Shown piece by piece: positions 25,654 to 33,083 of a stretch of 64,000 bases of DNA; within the stretch, counting starts at the first letter, position 1, and each line of letters starts with the position of its first letter. The DNA is from CATQHW01 sp965215345 (GTDB lineage: Bacteria > Spirochaetota > Spirochaetia > SZUA-6 > Bin103). The notes beneath the pieces are model-generated. The model worked only from the letters and a program-made list of their open reading frames with translations. It had not been told where the DNA came from and did not search any database. The position numbers and the translations under genes were made by a program. The stretch lies in contig CBDCDL010000002.1 in NCBI GenBank assembly GCA_965215345.1, positions 3,472,001-3,536,000 of the forward strand, written 5' to 3'.

Positions 25654-26862
25654 ATGGCCGAACCCACCCTGCGCGACGCTCCCGAGAGCGTCGCCGACGA
25701 TGTTGCCAAACAGCGCGCGGTCGGCATCTTCCGCCGCAAGCAGCTCACCGAGGCCGAGCGGCGTGAGGCGTACTTTACCGCGACCCAGTGGCGGCTCATC
25801 GGGCTGAAGTTCCGCTCGCACCGCTGGGCGATGTGGGGCTTGGGCGTCATCGTCGTCTTCTACTTCGTCGCCATCTTCAACGGCTTCTTCGCCATGAACG
25901 ATCCGATCGAGCGCAACACCGACATCCAGCTCCAGCCGTGGGTGTTCAGCGGCAAGGACGTGTCGTTCAGCCTGTTCGACGAGGAGCGCAATTTTCGTCC
26001 GGTGGTCTACCAGGTGACCAGCAAGCTCGACTTCGAGCTCTTCAAGCGCGTGTACGTGCGCGTGGAGGGCTCGGAGCGGCCGCTGCGGCTGTTCGTGCGC
26101 GGCTATCCGTACAAGCTGCTCTTCTTCATCGACGCCGACCTGCACCTGCTCGGCACCGGCGACCCGGACGTCCGCTGGTATCCGCTCGGCACCGACCAGA
26201 GCGGCCGCTGCCTGTTCTCGCGCATGGTGCACGGCTCCATCCTGTCGCTGTCGATCGGCATCATGTCGATCCTCATCACCTGGGTGCTGGGCATCCTGAT
26301 CGGGTCCATCGCCGGCTACTTCGGCGGCGTGGTCGACAACGTCATCAACCGCTTCATCGAGGTGCTGATGTCGGTCCCGTCGCTGCCGCTGTGGATCGCG
26401 CTTGCCGCGGCGCTGCCGCTGGAGTGGAGCATCGTCCAGGTCTACTTCGCGATCACGGTGGTTCTTTCCATACTCGGCTGGACCGGGCTGGCGCGCACCG
26501 TGCGCAGCAAGTTCCTGGCGCTTCGCGAGGAGGAGTACGTGCTGGCCGCCAAGCTGGACGGGGCGCCGCTGCGCCGGCAGTTGTTCCGGCACATGCTGCC
26601 GGCGTTCGCCAGCCACCTGATCGTCAACGCCTCCAACCTCATCCCCTCGATGATCCTGGGCGAGACGGCGCTCAGCTTCCTGGGCGTCGGACTGCGTCCG
26701 CCGGCGGTCAGTTGGGGCGTGTTGCTGCAAGGTGCGCAGAACGTGGAGTCGGTCGCGCTCCATCCCTGGCTGCTGTTGCCGGCACTGATGGTGATCTTCT
26801 CGGTGGTGGCATTCCAGTTCATGGGCGACGGCCTGCGTGACGCCGTCGATCCGTACCGGTAG
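25654..26862 (+). CDS. ABC transporter permease, OppC/DppC type
   Basis: 402 residues from ATG 25654. One N-terminal TM helix ('MWGLGVIVVFYFVAIFNGFF') is followed by a roughly 110-residue extracytoplasmic insert ('RNFRPVVYQVTSKLDFELFK'), then 'YPLGTDQSGRCLFSRMVHGS' and five TM helices of the BPD_transp_1 domain. The EAA coupling loop is 'EEEYVLAAKLDGAPLRRQLF'. It pairs with the OppB-type protein 14 bp downstream to form the channel. No ATPase gene follows. Confidence 0.92.
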   Translation: MAEPTLRDAPESVADDVAKQRAVGIFRRKQLTEAERREAYFTATQWRLIGLKFRSHRWAMWGLGVIVVFYFVAIFNGFFAMNDPIERNTDIQLQPWVFSGKDVSFSLFDEERNFRPVVYQVTSKLDFELFKRVYVRVEGSERPLRLFVRGYPYKLLFFIDADLHLLGTGDPDVRWYPLGTDQSGRCLFSRMVHGSILSLSIGIMSILITWVLGILIGSIAGYFGGVVDNVINRFIEVLMSVPSLPLWIALAAALPLEWSIVQVYFAITVVLSILGWTGLARTVRSKFLALREEEYVLAAKLDGAPLRRQLFRHMLPAFASHLIVNASNLIPSMILGETALSFLGVGLRPPAVSWGVLLQGAQNVESVALHPWLLLPALMVIFSVVAFQFMGDGLRDAVDPYR

Positions 26863-26876
26863 GGCGGGGGACGGAC

Positions 26877-27872
26877 ATGCTGGGGTACATCATCCGCCGG
26901 GTCGCGATCATGATACCGACGCTGATCCTGATCTCCATGCTCTCGTTCGTCGTGGTGGAGTTGCCTCCCGGAGACATGGCCAGCGCCTACGTGTCCCGGC
27001 TGGAACGCATGGGTGAGGAGTTCCGGGGCGACGCGACCGAGATGCTGGAGGCGTTGCGGCGCCGCTTCGGCTACGGAGAGCCGTTGCACGTGCGGTACCT
27101 CAAGTGGGCGCGCGACTTCCTGCGCGGAAGCTGGGGGCACTCCTTCTACTGGGACCTGCCGGTGCGCGCGGTGATCCAGGACCGCATCCTGACGACGGTG
27201 GCGATCGCCTTCCTGACCATGCTGATCGGCACGGCCGTGAGCTGGCCGGCGGGGGTGGGCGCCGCGGTCCGCCAGTATTCCCTGTTCGACAACGTGTTCA
27301 GCTTCATCGCCTTCTTCATGATGGCGGTGCCCAACTTCCTGTTCGCTCTGGTACTGATGTACCTGTCGTTCGAGCTGATCGACTTCGTGCCGGGCGGGCT
27401 GTTCTCGGCCGACATGATCGACCAGCCGTGGAGTTGGGCCAAGTTCCTGGACCTGCTGGCGCACCTCTGGATGCCGCTGGTGATCCTGGGCTTCGAGTCG
27501 ATCGGCGGCGGAGTGCGCACCATCCGCGCCAACGTGCTGGACCAGATCCGCCAGCCCTACGTGACCACCGCGCGCGCCAAGGGCGTGCCGGAGACGCGGC
27601 TGTTGATCAAGTACCCGATCCGCATGGCGGCGAACCCGTGGATCTCCAGCATCGGCTGGCTGCTGCCGGCCCTGCTGAGCGGCGAGGTGCTGGTGTCCAC
27701 GGTCCTGAACATACCCACCATCGGCCCGCTGATGCTGCAGGGGGCGATGAACCAGGACACGCAGGTCGCGGGCGCCATCGTCATGCTGCTGTCGACGCTG
27801 ACCGTGATCGGCACGCTGATCTCCGACCTGCTGCTCGGCGTGCTCGACCCCCGCATTCGGGTCGCCGAGTAA
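26877..27872 (+). CDS. ABC transporter permease, OppB/DppB type
   Basis: 331 residues. N-terminal 'MLGYIIRRVAIMIPTLILIS' and 'FVVVELPPGDMASAYVSRL' are the OppB signature. Six TM helices and the EAA loop 'YVTTARAKGVPETRLLIKYP' follow. It shares nearly the whole fold and many long identical stretches with 40919 and 41999. It is the middle gene of an operon with 25654 (OppC-type) and the binding protein 27970. Confidence 0.93.
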   Translation: MLGYIIRRVAIMIPTLILISMLSFVVVELPPGDMASAYVSRLERMGEEFRGDATEMLEALRRRFGYGEPLHVRYLKWARDFLRGSWGHSFYWDLPVRAVIQDRILTTVAIAFLTMLIGTAVSWPAGVGAAVRQYSLFDNVFSFIAFFMMAVPNFLFALVLMYLSFELIDFVPGGLFSADMIDQPWSWAKFLDLLAHLWMPLVILGFESIGGGVRTIRANVLDQIRQPYVTTARAKGVPETRLLIKYPIRMAANPWISSIGWLLPALLSGEVLVSTVLNIPTIGPLMLQGAMNQDTQVAGAIVMLLSTLTVIGTLISDLLLGVLDPRIRVAE

Positions 27873-27969
27873 GCGGGCCGGTGCGCAGCAGCGGCCGCGG
27901 GTTGATGCCGGGCGTCGATCCTGATTGAATCATGCCATCTACACGCAAACCGAAAGGAGGAGCAGAAAC

Positions 27970-29853
27970 GTGCAAAGAGCCACAGCATTGATGGTGGCCG
28001 GGCTGCTGATCATCGTCGGCGGTACCGCCATTGGACAATACAAGGAGGCGCCTTGGCATGCCGAAGCCGTCGCCCGCGGCGACCTGCCGCCGGTCGAGGA
28101 ACGGCTGCCGGTTCAGCCGTACCTGTACCGTGTCGGCGACGATGGCGGGGCGATGGTCGAGGTCGGCCGCTACACCGACGCTTGGTCGACCGGCGACTCG
28201 CCGGATCAGGCCAACATCCAGGGACCGACCGACTACACGCTGCCGATCTGGCCGCGCACCAAGGAGCCGTACGGACTGCTGGGCATCGAGTCGAACGACG
28301 ACTTCACCGTCTGGACGTTCCACTTCCGCGAGGGCATGAAGTTCTCCGACGGGTCGCCGTTCACCGTGCACGACGTCCTGTTCTGGTGGGAGGACCTGCA
28401 GCTCAACGACCTGTTCCGGGAGGCGACCGGGGCCGCGGCCCCGCATCAGGGCATCCTGCCGGGATCGGTGGTGGAGGCGATCGACGACTACACCATGCGC
28501 GTCACGCTGGAAGAGCCGTCACCGAACTACAATCTGATCCTGACCGGAGACCGCTCCGAGCGCCACTTCCTGGCGCAGAGCAAGGCGTATCTCAGCCAGT
28601 TTCATCCCGACTACACGGACGCAGCCACCTTGGCGGCCCGCGTGGCGGAGTCGCCGTTCGAGACCTGGCAGGAGTTGCTGCGCTGGTCACGGGACGGGAC
28701 GATCAACGCCAATCCGGACGCGCCTCAGCTTTCGCCGTTCGTCGCTGACGTGCCGCCGCCGGCGGATCCGACCGTCTACATCGCCAATCCGTACTGGTGG
28801 GCGGTCGACGAGGCGAATCAGCAGCTTCCGTACATCCGCGGAAACCGCGTGTTTCTGGTCGCGGACGCGGAGGCGCGCAAGCTGCGGACGCTGCAGGGAC
28901 AGAGCTGGATTTCGACCGTGCCGCTGGACAGCCTGGAGCTGGCCAAGCGGGCGGCTGACGAGGGCAAGGTGCGCATGGAGCTGGTGGCGCGTCCCGGCGC
29001 CGCCTACAGCTCGAACCTGACCTTCTTCAACATGGACACCCAGGACGATTTCAAGCGCAACCTGTTCCGGGACATCCGCTTCCGCCAGGCGTGGTCGTAC
29101 TTCGTCCCGCGCCAGAAGCTCAACGACATCCTGTACGCCGGCCAGGCGCCCCTCAAGGTGCAGGGCATCGTCAAGCAGGAGCATCCGTGGTTCGTCCCGG
29201 AAGCACTGAGCACGCCGTTGCTCAACAACGACCTGGACAAGGCCAATCAGCTCCTGGACGAGATCGGGCTGACCAACAAGGATGACGACGGGTTCCGGCT
29301 GGGGCCGGACGGCAAGCCGATCACCTTTCTGATCACCACCGAGCCGCACGCCGGCGAGTGGGAGATCGCCGGGCAGTTGCTAGTCGAGGAGCTGCCGAAG
29401 ATCGGCCTGATGGGCAACCACCGCGTCGTCGGCTGGGAGCAGTCGGGTGACTTCGCGGCCACCAACGAGTGGGAGGTCTGGCAGCAGCAGAGCGCGGACG
29501 CATGGGACCACCAGGTGCCGGACCGGCTGTCGAGCGCTGCGCCGTCCTCGAACTTCGGCCGCCCGTGGGCGAAGGGCTGGCAGGCGTGGCTGCGCACCGA
29601 CGGCGCCGAGGGCGAGGAGCCGCCGCAGCGCATCAAGGACAATCACGAGGTGTGGAAGCAGATCCAGGCCGCCGCCACCGACGAGGAGCTGGCGGAGGCG
29701 TACAAGGAATGGCAGCGCCGCGCGCTCGAGGACGTCTGGTCGGTCGGCTGGACGGCGTTCGCGCCGCGCATCTTCCTGATGCACCCCGACCTTGGCAACT
29801 TCAACGCCAGGTGGAACGTCGCCGCGAAGCCCTTGGTCTTCCTGAAGGAGTAA
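27970..29853 (+). CDS. Family 5 extracellular solute-binding protein
   Basis: 627 residues starting at GTG 27970, 7 bp after an AGGAGGAGC site; earlier in-frame ATG 27925 gives an implausible leader. Signal peptide 'ATALMVAGLLIIVGGTAIGQ', then 'PPVEERLPVQPYL' shared with the other two binding proteins. Core motifs: 'FTVWTFHFREGMKFSDGSPF', 'LFRDIRFRQAWSYFVPRQK', 'DDDGFRLGPDGKPITF'. It delivers substrate (peptide or oligosaccharide) to the permeases just upstream, and is followed by a strong terminator. Confidence 0.92.
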   Translation: MQRATALMVAGLLIIVGGTAIGQYKEAPWHAEAVARGDLPPVEERLPVQPYLYRVGDDGGAMVEVGRYTDAWSTGDSPDQANIQGPTDYTLPIWPRTKEPYGLLGIESNDDFTVWTFHFREGMKFSDGSPFTVHDVLFWWEDLQLNDLFREATGAAAPHQGILPGSVVEAIDDYTMRVTLEEPSPNYNLILTGDRSERHFLAQSKAYLSQFHPDYTDAATLAARVAESPFETWQELLRWSRDGTINANPDAPQLSPFVADVPPPADPTVYIANPYWWAVDEANQQLPYIRGNRVFLVADAEARKLRTLQGQSWISTVPLDSLELAKRAADEGKVRMELVARPGAAYSSNLTFFNMDTQDDFKRNLFRDIRFRQAWSYFVPRQKLNDILYAGQAPLKVQGIVKQEHPWFVPEALSTPLLNNDLDKANQLLDEIGLTNKDDDGFRLGPDGKPITFLITTEPHAGEWEIAGQLLVEELPKIGLMGNHRVVGWEQSGDFAATNEWEVWQQQSADAWDHQVPDRLSSAAPSSNFGRPWAKGWQAWLRTDGAEGEEPPQRIKDNHEVWKQIQAAATDEELAEAYKEWQRRALEDVWSVGWTAFAPRIFLMHPDLGNFNARWNVAAKPLVFLKE

Positions 29854-29889
29854 CCGGGCTCGGCCGCTTTCCAGCGGTACGCGATGCAG

Positions 29890-29922
29890 GAGGCCGCACC
29901 CGGTCAGGGTGCGGCCTCTTCA
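29890..29922 (+). terminator. Strong, possibly bidirectional terminator
   Basis: Perfect 12-bp stem GAGGCCGCACCC (29890-29901) and GGGTGCGGCCTC (29907-29918), loop GGTCA, followed by TTCACGTTC. It separates the plus-strand transport operon from the minus-strand PhyH gene, which ends 15 bp further on. Confidence 0.8.
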
Positions 29923-29933
29923 CGTTCGGGGCT

Positions 29934-30716
29934 TCAGATGGCGCGGAGCGCGGGCGACCAGTGCTCCCACATGTCCGCGCACGGCGGCTGGCCCTGCACG
30001 TCCTCCAGGTCGCGCTTCTTGTAGTCGTAGAGGACGGCCTGGCGGATGCGGCCGGTGTAGTTGTGGCCCGCCATATGGCCCAGGCGGTGGTGCCAGAACA
30101 CGATGTCCCCGGCCTCGCCGTGGCAGTCGACGGGGCCGTCCCGGTTGATCTCGTCCCGAACCCCTTCCTGCGCCGGGGTGGTGTCGCTCTGGTAGCCGGT
30201 CGTGAACGTGTGGTAGAAGCGCCGGTGGCTGCCCGGCCACACGCAGAAGCCGCCGCCGTCGGGGCCCACGTCGTCGATGTAGCCGACCACCCCCAGGTGG
30301 AACGCGTGGCCGTCGCAGTGGCAGCCGACCGGCGGCCGCGGCCGGTCGCCGAACGGCAGGGTGCAGTAGATGCCGCGGATGCGGTCGGGAGGCTGCAGCT
30401 CGCCGGGTCCGAGCATCTGCTCCGCCATGGCGAAGATCGCCGGATCGGTGGCCAGCATGCGGATGATCCACGGCTCGGAGCCGATGCGCCGGTACTGCCA
30501 GCGGTACTCCTTGCGGTGGTTGTCCGGATCGGGCGAATGGTCCGCCTCCGGCAGCGGCCCGACCCAGGTTCGCGGGTCGTCCGGCTTCAGCGACGCCGGC
30601 GGATCGTCCCACAGGCGGCGGCGCGCTTCGGCCATCAGGTCGGGGTCCATCACCTTGCGCTTGATCAGGTACCCGTTGCGCTTGAAGAAGCGCAGTTCCT
30701 CGATGGAGAGCGCCAC
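29934..30716 (-). CDS. Phytanoyl-CoA dioxygenase (PhyH) family protein
   Basis: 260 residues. The Fe(II) ligands can be read: 'GCHCDGHAFHLGVVGYIDDV' contains H-C-D, and 'DIVFWHHRLGHMAGHNYTGR' carries the distal His with the R that binds 2-oxoglutarate. 'GGFCVWPGSHRRFYHTF' is the PGSH loop. Length is typical. Hydroxylates an unknown small molecule. On the minus strand, separated from the gene at 30736 by 19 bp, so perhaps cotranscribed. Confidence 0.88.
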   Translation of the reverse strand: MALSIEELRFFKRNGYLIKRKVMDPDLMAEARRRLWDDPPASLKPDDPRTWVGPLPEADHSPDPDNHRKEYRWQYRRIGSEPWIIRMLATDPAIFAMAEQMLGPGELQPPDRIRGIYCTLPFGDRPRPPVGCHCDGHAFHLGVVGYIDDVGPDGGGFCVWPGSHRRFYHTFTTGYQSDTTPAQEGVRDEINRDGPVDCHGEAGDIVFWHHRLGHMAGHNYTGRIRQAVLYDYKKRDLEDVQGQPPCADMWEHWSPALRAI

Positions 30717-30735
30717 CGCGCGATCCCCGGCGCCG

Positions 30736-31350
30736 TCAGGAAGGTGGGGCCGACGCAGGACGCTTCCTGCCGTGAACGGCCTCCCGATTGAGCACCTGCA
30801 TCGTGTCCTCGCCCATCGCTACCGCATAGATGCGGTTCCGCGTCAGGTACGTGATCAGATCGTCGGGAAGGCTCAGAGAGGAGAAGACCGGCACCACCGG
30901 AAGCTCCCGGTACTCCGGGAAGTACAGCGCGAACTGGTCGCTGTTCAGAAAGCGGACGAAGGCGCTCGCGTACTCGCTCAGCGCCGTGGACTTGGTCTCG
31001 TTGAGCAGCACCGCCCGAGTCCCGACGTAGAGCGCATCGAACTCTCGGCGGTAGTGGGGATCATCGCTGCGGGTGCGGAATATGGGGGCGCTGAAGGACC
31101 GTTCCTCGCCGCAACCCAGTTCCTCGCGCGCCATGCGCCGCAGGCTGGGGGCGACGATGTCCTGCACGACAGTGCCCATCTTGTTGGCCAGATCGCCCCA
31201 GCGACGGTTCATTTCCTTTCGATCTCGGGCGCTCTCGGCTTTCATCTCCGTGATCGTCCGGTCGATGCCGCGCATGAACCGTTCGAACAGCATCTCCAGC
31301 CGATGTGTCGTGTCCTCCAGAACGGTCGTTCGTTCTTCGATCGTACTCAT
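30736..31350 (-). CDS. Coiled-coil PD-(D/E)xK nuclease-like protein
   Basis: 204 residues from ATG 31350 ('MSTIEERTTVLEDTTHRLEM'). The first 70 residues are charged helix, likely a coiled coil. Then 'REFDALYVGTRAVLLNETKS' provides the D-x(10+)-E-x-K pattern of PD-(D/E)xK nucleases, as in the DUF3782-type family. Role unknown; DNA cleavage is only suggested. It lies behind the PhyH gene and divergent from 31497, with 146 bp between. Confidence 0.6.
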   Translation of the reverse strand: MSTIEERTTVLEDTTHRLEMLFERFMRGIDRTITEMKAESARDRKEMNRRWGDLANKMGTVVQDIVAPSLRRMAREELGCGEERSFSAPIFRTRSDDPHYRREFDALYVGTRAVLLNETKSTALSEYASAFVRFLNSDQFALYFPEYRELPVVPVFSSLSLPDDLITYLTRNRIYAVAMGEDTMQVLNREAVHGRKRPASAPPS

Positions 31351-31496
31351 GATCTCGCGGCCCGCTCCCGTACGCCATGTCAGCATACGCCTGGATGTGG
31401 TCCCCGGCAATTCACTTCGGGGGGAGATCGGGTGAGTCAACAGGATCGCGCGTCCGGCGCTTCCATTGTTCGGCGGGCGCGGGCACAGTGCCCTGC

Positions 31497-33068
31497 ATGG
31501 CGACTGAAGCACGGACCGTAGCGTCCACGCGGGACTACGCCCAGGGCGAGGCGGCGGCGATCGCCCGCGACCTGTCCACCCAGGAATGGGTGCCGTTCAT
31601 CGACTGGTCGCAGACCCACCCGGGCAACCGCGGCGTCAACCGCCAGGGCCGCTACGAGCTGTACGACGCGCCCATCGGCGTGCGCATCCGCGTCGAGCGG
31701 GCACTCAAGAGCGAGCCGGCGCTGACCTCCAACGACCGGTGGGAGGGAGGGGGCAACATGGTGCCGCTGCGCGTCTGGCGCGACGGCGACACCTGCAAGA
31801 TGCTGTACGCCGCCTACGCGCACCGCAGTGAGGACAAGAACCCCGGCCTGGGCGGCGGTCACCACCTGTGTTACGCGGAGAGCGCTGACGGCTACCGGTG
31901 GCAGCGCCCGGCGCTGGGCCAGGTGGAGTGGCACGGCTCGCGCGCCAACAACATCATCGCCAATCCCCCTACCGGCACGCCGTTCGAGGATCCCCGCGGC
32001 ACGCCGGAGGAGCGCTTCAAGGCGATCGGCCAGGTAGGCGCCAGCTTCGATCCCGACACCGGCGAGGAGCTGGACACCGTGGAGGCGTACAAGCGCTGGC
32101 GGCGCCAGGAATACGAGGGAGGCGCCTACACCGGACCGCGCGCGGAGTCCCGCCACTGGGTCGAGGGGTGGACCTCGCCGGACGGCGTCCGCTGGACGTC
32201 GGTCGGGCGCGTCGGCGACATGAGCTCCGACGGCGGCAGCGCGGCGCAGTACGACGAGGAGACGGGCGGCTACTACGCCTACATCCGCGTCGGCGGCATG
32301 GGCCGGCGCGCCACCGGGCTGACCCGGACGGACGATTTCTGGCACTGGCCGCCCGCCTCGCTGGTGCTGGCGCCCGACCCGCAGGACGAACCGGACCTCT
32401 CCTTCTACGGCTGCTCCTATTTCCGCTATCCCGGCAACCCCGACCTGCATTGCGCGTTCGTGGAGACCTACCACCAGGTCGGCGACTACAACGACGCGCA
32501 GATCGCCTTCAGCCGCGACATGACGCACTGGTTCCGGCCCGACCGCAGCCCGATCATCCCGTGCGGGGAGCCCGGTAGCCCCGACTCGGGCGGGGCGCGG
32601 CCGTGGGGCGGGCTGATCGAGCTGCCGGACGGCTACTGGGCGACCATGTACCGCGGCCACGTCGGCTTGCACAACTACCGTGCATCGGACCCGGAGATCC
32701 CGCACCGCCCGGGCGTGCTGCAGCTCGCCCGCTGGCTGCCGCACCGCTTCTGCGGGGTGGAGGCGGAGATGGAGGGTCGCTTCACCATCCCCACGGTCAA
32801 GCGCGGCCGTGACGCGCTGCGGCTCAACTACCGCTGTGCGCCGGGCGGCCACATCCAGGCGGAGCTGATCCGCACCGTGCCGTCGCGGATCCACCCGGAC
32901 GCCGAGGCGATCCCCGGCTTCAGCTTCGCGGACTGCGACCTGCTGTCAGGCGATCACCTGGACCGGCCGGTGTCGTGGCGCGGCAGCACCGACCTGAGCG
33001 CCGCCGGCGACCAGATCGCGGTGCGGCTGCGAATGTTCCAGGCGAAGGTGTTCGCCTACTCGGCCTGA
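31497..33068 (+). CDS. Putative glycosidase-like five-bladed propeller protein
   Basis: 523 residues from ATG 31497 (a longer in-frame start at 31377 runs through the divergent region). Paralogue of the partial gene at the window start: 'YELYDAPIGVRIRVERALKS', 'FEDPRGTPEERFKAIGQVGA', 'WTSPDGVRWTSVGRVGD', 'DLSFYGCSYFRYPG', 'AFSRDMTHWFRPDRSPIIP'. Such S-x-D-x-x-x-W turns mark propeller blades of GH32/43/68-like proteins. No signal peptide. Enzyme activity is not proved by sequence; catalytic acids not identified. The next gene is convergent, 15 bp away. Confidence 0.7.
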   Translation: MATEARTVASTRDYAQGEAAAIARDLSTQEWVPFIDWSQTHPGNRGVNRQGRYELYDAPIGVRIRVERALKSEPALTSNDRWEGGGNMVPLRVWRDGDTCKMLYAAYAHRSEDKNPGLGGGHHLCYAESADGYRWQRPALGQVEWHGSRANNIIANPPTGTPFEDPRGTPEERFKAIGQVGASFDPDTGEELDTVEAYKRWRRQEYEGGAYTGPRAESRHWVEGWTSPDGVRWTSVGRVGDMSSDGGSAAQYDEETGGYYAYIRVGGMGRRATGLTRTDDFWHWPPASLVLAPDPQDEPDLSFYGCSYFRYPGNPDLHCAFVETYHQVGDYNDAQIAFSRDMTHWFRPDRSPIIPCGEPGSPDSGGARPWGGLIELPDGYWATMYRGHVGLHNYRASDPEIPHRPGVLQLARWLPHRFCGVEAEMEGRFTIPTVKRGRDALRLNYRCAPGGHIQAELIRTVPSRIHPDAEAIPGFSFADCDLLSGDHLDRPVSWRGSTDLSAAGDQIAVRLRMFQAKVFAYSA

Positions 33069-33083
33069 GTACCGGATCGCGAA

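Noticed and set aside
25564..25654. A promoter box between DUF4097 and the OppC-type gene
   Set aside because: No convincing -35/-10 pair can be read in the 89-bp divergent gap.
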